Assembly (NCBI GenBank): GCA_035571835.1
Contig: DATNBU010000029.1
Location: 1 to 64,000 of the forward strand
Length of the DNA: 64,000 bases
Direction of reading: 5' to 3'
Source of the DNA: Candidatus Limnocylindrales bacterium
Lineage (GTDB): Bacteria > Desulfobacterota > Binatia > UBA1149 > CAITLU01
The notes beneath the pieces are model-generated. The model did not search any database, was not told the origin of the DNA, and saw only the letters and a program-made list of their open reading frames with translations. This document shows, piece after piece, positions 33,241-41,179 of this stretch. The position numbers and the translations under genes are program-made. Numbering within the stretch: the first letter of the stretch is position 1; every line of letters begins with the position of its first letter.

Positions 33241-34287
33241 TCAGCTCAGGCCGACTCCCAGCATCCTTCCGATTCCCCACGTCGCCGCTCCGGCGCACAT
33301 CCCGATGGCGAGCATGCGAATCCCGCCGGTGATCGCGCCCCGGCCCGAAAACAGGCTCAGCGTCGCGCCGATCCCGAACAGCGCAACGGCCGATGCGGCG
33401 ATCGAAATGCGTAGCGCGCTCGCGACGTGACCCGCCACGAATGGCAGAAACGGCAGCAGCGGCAGCAGCGCGCCGCACGAGAACGCAACGAACGACGCCA
33501 TCGCCGCTCCGATCGGTGAGCCGAGATCGTCCGGATTCAGGCCGAGCTCCTCGCGCGCGAGCGCGTCGAGCGCCGTCTGCGGATCCTTGATCAGCACGTG
33601 TGCGAGCTCGCGCGCCTTGTCGACCGGCACGCCGCGCGCACCGTAGATCAGCGCGAGCTCTTCGGCTTCCTCTTCCGGATACATCTCGAGCTCGTCGCGC
33701 TCCTGGCCGATCTGGTACTCGAACAGCTCGCGCTGCGACCGGACCGAGACGTACTCGCCGGCCGCCATCGAAAACGCCCCGGCAAGAAGCCCCGCGGTGC
33801 CCGCGAGCACGACCGCGCTCGAATCGGGCGCCGCTCCGGACACGCCGAGGATCAGGCACGCGTTGGAAACGAGCCCGTCGTTGACGCCAAAGACGGCCGC
33901 TCGAAGATTTCCGCCGGCGAGGCTCTGGTGACGCCCGCCGACCTCCGAGACGTTCTTCGGCATCACGTGCCCGTTGATCAGCAGGTGACGATCGTAGACG
34001 GAAAGGCCGCGCACCTTGACGGCCGCGAGCAGCGGCCGGCAGCGCTTCGGCCCGAGCAGACGAACGAGAATCGCAACGAGCTTGAGCCGGGGTGTCGGAC
34101 GAAACGACGGCGGCCCGTCCGACGCCGGAATGTCGCGCGCGATGATCTCCGCCTGGTCGTCGGAGGCCTTGGCGAGCGCGCGAAACAGCGTCGCGTGGTT
34201 CAGGTCGGGCTCGGCGTCGGCGACGATGCGATAGACCCAGCTCGACGCCTTCTCTTCGCGCCACCGTTCGAGAGCAGTCTCGTTCAC
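33241..34287 (-). CDS. VIT1/CCC1-type transporter with N-terminal rubrerythrin-like region
   Basis: 348 residues. The C-terminal ~225 residues are a VIT1/CCC1-family membrane transporter: FGVNDGLVSNACLILGV, GTAGLLAGAFSMAAGEYVSVRSQRE, an EE-rich cytoplasmic stretch with GVP, and AMASFVAFSCGALLPLLPF. Family members move Fe2+ or Mn2+. The first ~115 residues (ASDDQAEIIARDI; YDRHLLING) resemble the ferritin/rubrerythrin-like domain that some bacterial VIT proteins carry, but with few of the Glu/His ligands visible, so it may be degenerate. It is convergent with the cytochrome operon. Confidence 0.85.
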   Translation of the reverse strand: MNETALERWREEKASSWVYRIVADAEPDLNHATLFRALAKASDDQAEIIARDIPASDGPPSFRPTPRLKLVAILVRLLGPKRCRPLLAAVKVRGLSVYDRHLLINGHVMPKNVSEVGGRHQSLAGGNLRAAVFGVNDGLVSNACLILGVSGAAPDSSAVVLAGTAGLLAGAFSMAAGEYVSVRSQRELFEYQIGQERDELEMYPEEEAEELALIYGARGVPVDKARELAHVLIKDPQTALDALAREELGLNPDDLGSPIGAAMASFVAFSCGALLPLLPFLPFVAGHVASALRISIAASAVALFGIGATLSLFSGRGAITGGIRMLAIGMCAGAATWGIGRMLGVGLS

Positions 34288-34379
34288 GCTGTCCTTCTCA
34301 GCCTACGGGCCACTCGCGGGCCGTGGCGATTTCCGAGGACGATCTCCACGGCCCATTCCGGCCCGGGGCGTGAGAAAGA

Positions 34380-37352
34380 TCAATTCGTATTGCGCTCGAG
34401 GAACGACAGCAGCGGCGCGTAGACCTGGTTGTGCACCGGATCGTCCGCGGCAGCGACGATGTCGATGTGCGCGTAGCCCTCCGAGATGTACGCCTCGAAG
34501 CCTCCGTCGATGTCGCCGTAGGTCGGCGTGATGGGGTCGCTCAGCGCCACGCGCGCCGCTCCGGTGCAGCTCGGCGCCGTGCAGGTGCCGATGCTCTCGG
34601 CAAAACCGAGGAACGCGCCGGGCGTGTTCGAGATGCCGTTGCTGCCGCCGAAGCAGATCACCGGGATGTCGATGTCGGCGCCTTCGGTCAGGTTCTCGAT
34701 GTCGGGCCGCCCGCGCCCGATCGACAGTGCGCTCGAGTCGAGCCCGCCGGTAAAGCCGTCCTCGACGAACACGCGCAGCTCGCTCGTCACGCCGAGACCG
34801 GCCGACGGGAAATACCAGTCGCCGATGTTGCGATCGCCCGTGCGGACCATCGTCAGCACGTTCTCCATCGGCGTGATCTCTTTTTCCTGTCCGTTCAGCT
34901 CGAACGTACCGGTCGCCGCGCCGTGATCGGGAACGGCAGCCGCAGGCATGGACAGCTCGATGCCCTTCCAGTAACGATACGGATCATCGAACGGTGCACC
35001 GGCCAGGTAGTAGGCGCCGAGATCGTTGTTCACGCCGTTATCCGAAAAGCCCATCGACGCCATGAACGAAACCTCCGGCGAGTAGTCGTCGTCGAGGAAG
35101 AATCCGACGGCCGCCTCCGCGCTGCCTTTGGGCAGCAGCGCAAGAAGCGAAAGGCCCGGAACGGCCTGGATCGGCGTCTGCGTGCCGTACTTTTTCTGCG
35201 CAACCGAAAGCGAATCGGGATGACGCCGTGCCTGCACGACGACCGAATCGCCGACCGCATGGATCTGCGGCGAGATGACTCCGCCGGCGAATGCATCGAC
35301 CGGCACGATGCACTTGTTGGTGGCCGCGCCGGCGGCGAGCGTCACGCTGTTGCAGTCCGAGTTGGTGGCGCACGGCGTGCCTTCCCAGCAGCGCGGCGCG
35401 CCGTCCTTGATCGCGTGGTAGAGCCCGCCGTCGGCCTTGGCGATGACCATGTCGAGCGAGTCGGACGACGGTGTTCCGGTCGGCAGCGAATCGCCGCCGC
35501 CTTCGAACAGCACCAGGCCGGCGACTTTGCTGTAGCCCGGAACCACCGCCACGCCGGGATCGAGGTCGGTCGCCGCGTAGCGCGCACTGAACAGCGTGCC
35601 GAGCGAATGGCCGCCGAGGAAGACCGTCGGCGAGCCGGATACGGCGTGCGCTGCATCGACGACCGCGTCGATGTCGTGGATGAACATGTTGTACGTGAAG
35701 TTCGCGATGAACGGGATGTCGCTGCCCTCGTGGAATACCGCGCGACGCGTGATGCGAGGGTCGAGCGCGAGTCCGAGCTCACCGCCGAAATACCAGTTGA
35801 TGCCGAGATCCGGGTCGTCCTCGCTGTCGGCGAGCGCGCCGCCGAGATCGTCCTCGAGCTGGTCGGTGCGCCGGTCGAACGCCCACACTTCGAGCACGAT
35901 GTTACCCGCCGCCGCCGCTTTGGCCACCATCGTCTCGGCCACGATCTTCAGCGAATGCGTGCCGCCTGCGAAGCCCGGAACGAGCACGAGAATCGCGTCG
36001 GGATCGCCGGCGCCCGGCGCGTGGTAGCGAACGTACGATGCGTGATTGAGGTCCGGCGTCGTCGTGCCGAACTGGATCGCAACCGAGCTGCCCGGATCGA
36101 CGGCGTTCGGAAGCGTCCCGTCCGGCGTGTGCGCGGGGTGCGCAGCGCTCGGGATCAGCACGCTCTCGTGTACGGTCGGGCCGACCTGGCACGTGTTGGT
36201 GCACGTGTCGTTGGTATCACCGTTGCCGTCGTCGCAGACCTCGCCGTCCTCGACGACGTTGTTGCCGCAGACCGGCGTACAGAAATTGCCGCGCGTGAAG
36301 ACGTCGTAACCGCTGTCCTCGCCGAGCTCACACGTGCGCGGTACGGCCTCGTCGATCGACAGGAACAGCGGCGGCAACGCCGCGTCGCGCGCGCAATCGA
36401 CGACGTCGGCGACCGTGGTCGCCGACGAGCACCCGAGCTCGAAGTTCAGGTCGGCCTTCATATCGGCGGCCGTAACCGATGCGCACGCCGCTGCAGCCTT
36501 GCTGGCGAGGTCGGTCGCGGCGAGGGCCGTCACCTTCTTGTCGGCTTTCGCACACGAGGTCGAGGCATCTTCGAAACAGGCCGGCGGCTGGCTCTCGTTG
36601 GTGCGCAGCCTGTCTTCGTGAAGCTGGCACTGGAGCAGGTCTGCGACGCAGGCGGAGAGATCTTTCGGCGTCTTCGAGACCGTCTTCTCCAGTATCTTTG
36701 CAAGGCCCGCCTGGCAGTCGGCAAGCAGCGCCGGGTCGCCCGCGGACGGTGCGACCGGGGCGCGGACATCGAGGCACTCGACGTCGTGCGCGCGCGTCGC
36801 AAGCAGCCCCGCCGCATTCAACAGCTCGTAGGTGCGCGGTCGCAGCATTTCGGTGATGTCGTTGGAGCGGCAGCGCGTGCGTGCGAGCAGGCAGTCATAC
36901 GCGCCCGCCTCCGTCTCGACGACGCCGCATTCGGCGAGCAGGCGCCGCTGTCCGAGACCGACCGATGTGCGGTAGTCCGTCTCGGCAAGACCCGAGCAGC
37001 TCTTGCCCAGCTTTTCGACCGCGATCGTTTCGGCGTCGTCGGCCTTATCGAGCAGCTTGTTGCAGGTCGCGATCGCATCGACCGAGCAGGTCGCAAAGTT
37101 CCCGCTCCCAAGCTCGTCGTCAAGCTTGCACGCGAGCAGTGCATCCGAGCATTTTCCAAGAGCGGACGTACGCTTCTTCAACAGTACGCTCGAGTTTTTC
37201 AGGAACGCCTGGGCACAATCGTGGAACACCACCGGGGCGATCAACGCACCGGCGTTGCGAACGTCCGCGGCGAGCAGCGCCACAGCGGCCAGGAAAACCA
37301 ATGCGGAAGTGGTCGCGCGCGTGCGCGACGAAAGGCAGGCAGATGCAAACAT
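34380..37352 (-). CDS. exported alpha/beta hydrolase (esterase/lipase-like) with cysteine-rich modules and DUF4215 repeat
   Basis: 990 residues. After a signal peptide (about 16-36) two cysteine-rich modules of the type found in the nearby redox operon fill about 46-341. A DUF4215-type Myxococcus cysteine-rich repeat follows ([17 protein letters not shown], about 361-388). The C-terminal ~600 residues form an alpha/beta-hydrolase: [12 protein letters not shown] near 457, nucleophile elbow GHSLGT with Ser583, and a candidate catalytic His962 in GYAHIDI; the acid residue is not assigned. The arrangement implies a secreted enzyme cleaving an ester or similar bond; substrate unknown. It is on the opposite strand to the redox operon. 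Confidence 0.82.
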   Translation of the reverse strand: MFASACLSSRTRATTSALVFLAAVALLAADVRNAGALIAPVVFHDCAQAFLKNSSVLLKKRTSALGKCSDALLACKLDDELGSGNFATCSVDAIATCNKLLDKADDAETIAVEKLGKSCSGLAETDYRTSVGLGQRRLLAECGVVETEAGAYDCLLARTRCRSNDITEMLRPRTYELLNAAGLLATRAHDVECLDVRAPVAPSAGDPALLADCQAGLAKILEKTVSKTPKDLSACVADLLQCQLHEDRLRTNESQPPACFEDASTSCAKADKKVTALAATDLASKAAAACASVTAADMKADLNFELGCSSATTVADVVDCARDAALPPLFLSIDEAVPRTCELGEDSGYDVFTRGNFCTPVCGNNVVEDGEVCDDGNGDTNDTCTNTCQVGPTVHESVLIPSAAHPAHTPDGTLPNAVDPGSSVAIQFGTTTPDLNHASYVRYHAPGAGDPDAILVLVPGFAGGTHSLKIVAETMVAKAAAAGNIVLEVWAFDRRTDQLEDDLGGALADSEDDPDLGINWYFGGELGLALDPRITRRAVFHEGSDIPFIANFTYNMFIHDIDAVVDAAHAVSGSPTVFLGGHSLGTLFSARYAATDLDPGVAVVPGYSKVAGLVLFEGGGDSLPTGTPSSDSLDMVIAKADGGLYHAIKDGAPRCWEGTPCATNSDCNSVTLAAGAATNKCIVPVDAFAGGVISPQIHAVGDSVVVQARRHPDSLSVAQKKYGTQTPIQAVPGLSLLALLPKGSAEAAVGFFLDDDYSPEVSFMASMGFSDNGVNNDLGAYYLAGAPFDDPYRYWKGIELSMPAAAVPDHGAATGTFELNGQEKEITPMENVLTMVRTGDRNIGDWYFPSAGLGVTSELRVFVEDGFTGGLDSSALSIGRGRPDIENLTEGADIDIPVICFGGSNGISNTPGAFLGFAESIGTCTAPSCTGAARVALSDPITPTYGDIDGGFEAYISEGYAHIDIVAAADDPVHNQVYAPLLSFLERNTN
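36330..37217 (-). other. cysteine-rich modules in the secreted hydrolase
   Basis: Residues 46-341. Copy 1 opens [17 protein letters not shown] with the next Cys 22 residues later; copy 2 opens [17 protein letters not shown] with the next Cys also 22 residues later. Overall identity to the redox-operon copies is low, but spacing and helix character agree. Confidence 0.55.
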
Positions 37353-37435
37353 GGGGCCCCTCCTCCGGAGTCCGTAACCGCCGTTGGAACGGCGGACGAC
37401 TTAGAGTGCGACTTTCCCGTGACCGCCGGCTGTAG

Positions 37436-38620
37436 TCAACGCAGATCGATCGCCATGGCCGTTGCTTCGCCTCCGCCGATGCACAGTGACGCAACGCCCC
37501 GTGAAAGACCCCGCGATCGCAGGGCCGCAATCAGCGTGACGAGGATGCGCGCGCCCGAGGCTCCGATCGGATGGCCGAGCGCGCACGCTCCGCCGTGGAC
37601 GTTGACGCGCTCCGGATCGAGACCGTGCTCGCGCACGGACGCCATGGCGACTACGGCGAAGGCTTCGTTGATCTCGTAGAGATCGACGTCGGAGGCTTTC
37701 CAGCCGGACGCGGACAGGACTTTCGTGATCGCATGGACCGGCGCGGTCGTGAACCAGCCGGGCTCCTGCGCGTGCGTCGCGTGCGAGACGATGCGGGCGA
37801 GCGGCTCGATACCGCGGCGCGCGGCCTCGCTTTCGCGCATCAGCACGAGTGCGGCGGCGCCGTCGGAGATCGATGACGAGTTGGCCGCAGTGACCGTTCC
37901 GTCTTTTCGGAACGCAGGGCGCAGAGTCGGGATCCGCGACGGATCGGCCGAAAACGGCTGCTCGTCGCGGTCGATGCGGCGCTCGCCGCTGCGGTCGCGG
38001 ACGGTGACCGGCGCGATCTCCCATGCGAACGATCCGTCTTCGTTCGCGCGCTTTGCGCGCTCGAGCGAACGGATCGCCCACGCGTCCTGCTCGTCGCGCG
38101 AGAACGCGAACTTCGTCGCGCAGTCTTCGGCGAACGTTCCCATCAATCGGCCCTTGTCGTATGCGTCTTCGAGACCGTCGAAGAACATGTGATCGACGAG
38201 CACGCCGTTTCCCATGCGCTGTCCGCTGCGGACCTTCGGCAGAAGGTACGGAGCGCTGCTCATCGACTCCATTCCGCCGGCGACGGCGACGCGGGCGCTG
38301 CCGGCGAGCAGCAGGTCGTGCGCGAGCATCGCGGCTTTCATGCCGGAGCCGCACATCTTGTTGACGGTGGTGGCGCCGGTGCCGAGCGGCAGACCTGCGC
38401 CAAGCGACGCCTGCCGGGCCGGGGCCTGCCCCTGGCCTGCGGGGAGCACACATCCCATCAGGACTTCGTCGATTTCCGCGGCCGGAACGCGCGATCGCTC
38501 GACCGCCGCAGCAATCGCAGTCGCGCCGAGCTCCGTCGCCGCCACGCCCTGAAACACGCCCTGAAAAGACCCGAGCGCAGTCCGCGCCCCCGACACAATG
38601 ACAACCGGATCGTCAACCAT
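37436..38620 (-). CDS. acetyl-CoA acetyltransferase (thiolase)
   Basis: 394-residue type II thiolase catalysing acetyl-CoA condensation or 3-ketoacyl-CoA cleavage. Catalytic residues are intact: acyl-binding Cys90 in [11 protein letters not shown], His350 in [17 protein letters not shown] and the base Cys380 in [21 protein letters not shown] is also standard. No beta-oxidation or polyhydroxybutyrate genes adjoin it, so its pathway cannot be read from context. It is separated from the next gene by a composite palindromic repeat. Confidence 0.95.
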   Translation of the reverse strand: MVDDPVVIVSGARTALGSFQGVFQGVAATELGATAIAAAVERSRVPAAEIDEVLMGCVLPAGQGQAPARQASLGAGLPLGTGATTVNKMCGSGMKAAMLAHDLLLAGSARVAVAGGMESMSSAPYLLPKVRSGQRMGNGVLVDHMFFDGLEDAYDKGRLMGTFAEDCATKFAFSRDEQDAWAIRSLERAKRANEDGSFAWEIAPVTVRDRSGERRIDRDEQPFSADPSRIPTLRPAFRKDGTVTAANSSSISDGAAALVLMRESEAARRGIEPLARIVSHATHAQEPGWFTTAPVHAITKVLSASGWKASDVDLYEINEAFAVVAMASVREHGLDPERVNVHGGACALGHPIGASGARILVTLIAALRSRGLSRGVASLCIGGGEATAMAIDLR

Positions 38621-38635
38621 GCCGGATCATTAATA

Positions 38636-38793
38636 GGGACAGGTACATTTAAAAAACACGTGACAAATCAAGGCGGCGAAATCGGGGACAGACACCGATT
38701 TCGGGAAATCGGTGTCTGTCCTCGATTTCCGAGCCGGCGTGCAAATTCGCGATCACAACGAAGACGCACAGTTACGAAATTGTACCTGTCCCC
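38636..38793. repeat. composite palindromic element with GGGACAGGTACATTT ends
   Basis: GGGACAGGTACATTT (38636-38650) and the inverted AAATTGTACCTGTCCCC (38777-38793) bound a 158-base segment between the thiolase gene and the spermidine-synthase-like gene. The interior holds a second, unrelated hairpin at 38678-38729. The right end is followed by TTTTTT. Confidence 0.75.
38678..38729. repeat. near-perfect 25-bp hairpin nested inside the composite element
   Basis: Arms 38678-38702 and 38705-38729 are complementary over 25 bases with a single mismatch, separated by two bases. The arm contains GGGGACAGACACCGATTTC, a different core from that of the outer repeat (GACAGACACC rather than GACAGGTAC). 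Confidence 0.8.
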
Positions 38794-40934
38794 ATTTTTT
38801 GCGGCAGCAGGCGCCACGAGATGGCGTACAGGACGCCGACGAGCACGAGCAGGCTTCGCAGGCCGATCAGGAAGCTGACCGACTGCAGCAGCGCGCCGGC
38901 GAGCGAGCCGAGCAGGTTCGCGCCGAGCGCTTTGTCTTTGCCGTCGGCCGCGGTGAACGAGCGCGCGAAGATGAGCCCGCTGAACAGCATCGGCAGCGTC
39001 GTCAGCACGCCGACCAGCACGGCCTTGGTGAGGTACGGAAGGAACGCGAACACCGCAAGGTCGACGAACCAGAGCCCGCCGATCGTCGCGAGCAGTACGA
39101 CATAGATTGCAGCCGTCGGTATGCGCAGCAGGCGCGGCGCGAGCGCGTTGGCGAGCAGTACCATGACGAGCACCGCCGAGATGATCACGGCGTTGACGTC
39201 CCACGTGTTCCCGAGCACCACCGACGCCTTGCTGATGTTCTGCACTTCGAGCAGCAGGAACGCGGCGCCCATGGCCGCAAAATGCCCGTCCGCCCTGCTC
39301 CACCGCATCGGATTGAGACCTTCCTCGATGCCGAACGCGACGCGGAGATAGACGACGAGCAGAGCGGCCAGCCCCGCAAGCAGCAGATGCAGCGGCGGAA
39401 GCGTCGGCGCCGCAAGGTACAGATACGGCCAGTCGTCGGTCGCCGGACGCACCGTTCCGGTCAGTCCGAGCGGAGCGTCGGCCTTCCACTTCGCAATTGC
39501 CGCCGACAGGCGCGGATTGGCGGCGAGCTGATGCGCTACGGATGCCCGATCGCCGGCAACGAACAGCACGCCGCCCCAGCCGTACGGCCCGTACGGGATG
39601 CGGAATGCTTCGGGCGCGGCTCCGAACGTATGCGTCAGCGTATTCGCGATGCGGTCGCGCAGGAACGGCTTGAACGCCTCGAACGACAGCACCACGATTC
39701 CGCCCGGCGCGAGCAGCGAGCGCACGCGGTCGATGCTCTCCTGCGTGTAGACGTAGTGGTCGAGCCGCGCGTTGGTCATCGATGTGGTCGTGTGCGAGTC
39801 GAGCAGGCCGAAGACGATCACGTCGAAGCGTTCGTCGGTCGTCGCGAAGTACGCACGCGCGTCGTCGTTGACCACGGTAACGCGCGGATCGTCGTACGGC
39901 TTCTCCGGATGCAGCCGCCGTCCGAAGTCGAGGATTGCCGGATCGATCTCGACGGCGGTCACCGAACGCGCTCCGCCTCGAAGCGCACCCGCCACGTCGT
40001 TGCCCGAGCCGGCGCCGACCACCAGCACGCGATCGGGCTTCGGATGCAGCAGCGTCGGGATGTCGTACTGCGACAGCCCGGCGTCCGCGGGCGGAAACAG
40101 CTCCGGGTGCGCGGCGACATAATCGGGCGCCAGGTTGTACATGCCCTGGTAGCCGACGTTGTTGACGCGGATCTCCCACGTCTGCATCCCGCGGTGCTCG
40201 GGAGGCGGCTCCTCGAGGACGAGCTTCTGGTACGGCGACCACAGCGTCTCGGCCGCGGTATCGAAGTGCGACGCAACGGCGGGAGCGATGGCGATGACGG
40301 CAAGCAGGCCGACGTCGGCAAGCCGCACATGCCGCAGCAGCGGAAGCATCAGCACCGCGAGGATCACGAACCAGACCCACGGCGGCTGCGACGCGACCGA
40401 CACCGCGACGAACAGCAGCGTTCCGACGAGGCTACCGGCGACGTTGACCGAGTACGCGACGAGCGGTCGTCCGGCCTCGTCCATCTCGCGACCGAGCCAG
40501 CGGCCCATCGGGACGAAGACTTCGATCAGCACCGCCAGCATCACGAGCGTCAGCAGGAGCGCGGCGCCGACGACCAACGGGATCAGGGCCTTGTGCTCGG
40601 TCTCGATCGGGCTCCAGATGTTGACGTCGGCCACCAGCGAGAACGAGTCACTGATGTGGGCAAACGCCTCGCGGGTCCACGGGATGAGCAGGGCCAGGAC
40701 GAGCATTGCCAGCGCGCCGAGCATCCGCGTTACGCTGGCGCCCTTACGCGAGGAGAAAAGGCCGGCGCCGAGGCCGAGGAAGCAGACGACGAGAACCGTG
40801 TTCTGGAGGTAGGCGAAGATCCGCACCTCGGTGCCGATCCAGCGGATCAGCAGGAGCTCGAGGTACAGGCCGAGCACGCTCAGCCAGAAGATCGTCGGAA
40901 GCGAGCCTCCGAGCCCGACTGGCCGGTCCTGCAT
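38772..40934 (-). CDS. membrane-embedded spermidine-synthase-like protein
   Basis: 720 residues. About seven hydrophobic helices (residues 12-220) precede a class I methyltransferase/spermidine-synthase fold, with SAM-binding motif VLVVGAGSGNDV (303-314), AVEIDPAILDFGRRL and the acidic motif FDVIVFGLLDS; another group of helices fills about 480-710. Related membrane proteins transfer aminopropyl or methyl groups in some bacteria, but many are uncharacterised, and the active-site detail needed to assign polyamine synthesis is not clear. The last coding bases overlap the repeat end at 38777-38793. Confidence 0.85.
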   Translation of the reverse strand: MQDRPVGLGGSLPTIFWLSVLGLYLELLLIRWIGTEVRIFAYLQNTVLVVCFLGLGAGLFSSRKGASVTRMLGALAMLVLALLIPWTREAFAHISDSFSLVADVNIWSPIETEHKALIPLVVGAALLLTLVMLAVLIEVFVPMGRWLGREMDEAGRPLVAYSVNVAGSLVGTLLFVAVSVASQPPWVWFVILAVLMLPLLRHVRLADVGLLAVIAIAPAVASHFDTAAETLWSPYQKLVLEEPPPEHRGMQTWEIRVNNVGYQGMYNLAPDYVAAHPELFPPADAGLSQYDIPTLLHPKPDRVLVVGAGSGNDVAGALRGGARSVTAVEIDPAILDFGRRLHPEKPYDDPRVTVVNDDARAYFATTDERFDVIVFGLLDSHTTTSMTNARLDHYVYTQESIDRVRSLLAPGGIVVLSFEAFKPFLRDRIANTLTHTFGAAPEAFRIPYGPYGWGGVLFVAGDRASVAHQLAANPRLSAAIAKWKADAPLGLTGTVRPATDDWPYLYLAAPTLPPLHLLLAGLAALLVVYLRVAFGIEEGLNPMRWSRADGHFAAMGAAFLLLEVQNISKASVVLGNTWDVNAVIISAVLVMVLLANALAPRLLRIPTAAIYVVLLATIGGLWFVDLAVFAFLPYLTKAVLVGVLTTLPMLFSGLIFARSFTAADGKDKALGANLLGSLAGALLQSVSFLIGLRSLLVLVGVLYAISWRLLPQKMGTGTIS

Positions 40935-40975
40935 CGGCGGATCCTATCAAGCCGGCGACACTCGCGCACGAAATA

Positions 40976-41176
40976 GGGACAGGTACATTTAATTTTCCGC
41001 TGCAGAATCAGGCGCCGCAGGGAGCGCCCATTGAAGCCGAGTGTGCGGAGCTGCATGACCATGCCCACGGCTTCTCTGTTCTCGCGGACAAAGACAGCGT
41101 TCGCGGATACCGATCGTTGACGACCCACCGTCAGGCCAGCTGTTTTTGCAGCGAAATTTTAAATGTACCTGTCCCC
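40976..41176. repeat. ~200-bp element with long terminal inverted repeats
   Basis: GGGACAGGTACATTTAA...CGCTGCA at 40976 recurs inverted at the right end, where AAATGTACCTGTCCC occupies 41161-41175; similarity continues inward for about 35 bases (ATTTTCCGCTGCAGAA versus AAATTTCGCTGCAAAA on the complement). The ~130-base interior encodes nothing recognisable. It has the form of a non-autonomous, MITE-like element between two convergently or tail-to-tail placed gene ends. Confidence 0.75.
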
Positions 41177-41179
41177 TTT

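Noticed and set aside
34431-37679. A very long plus-strand open frame (over 1000 codons) antisense to the hydrolase and thiolase genes
   Set aside because: It is the complement of a strong secreted-enzyme gene with signal peptide, catalytic elbow and domain repeats. The antisense translation is Arg/Ala/Val-rich without any motif, the usual GC-rich shadow.
40880-41128. A short minus-strand open frame crossing the repeat at 40976, ending in CTCPYF
   Set aside because: The C-terminal CTCPYF is produced by the repeat sequence itself and appears wherever this palindrome is read; no protein family is seen.
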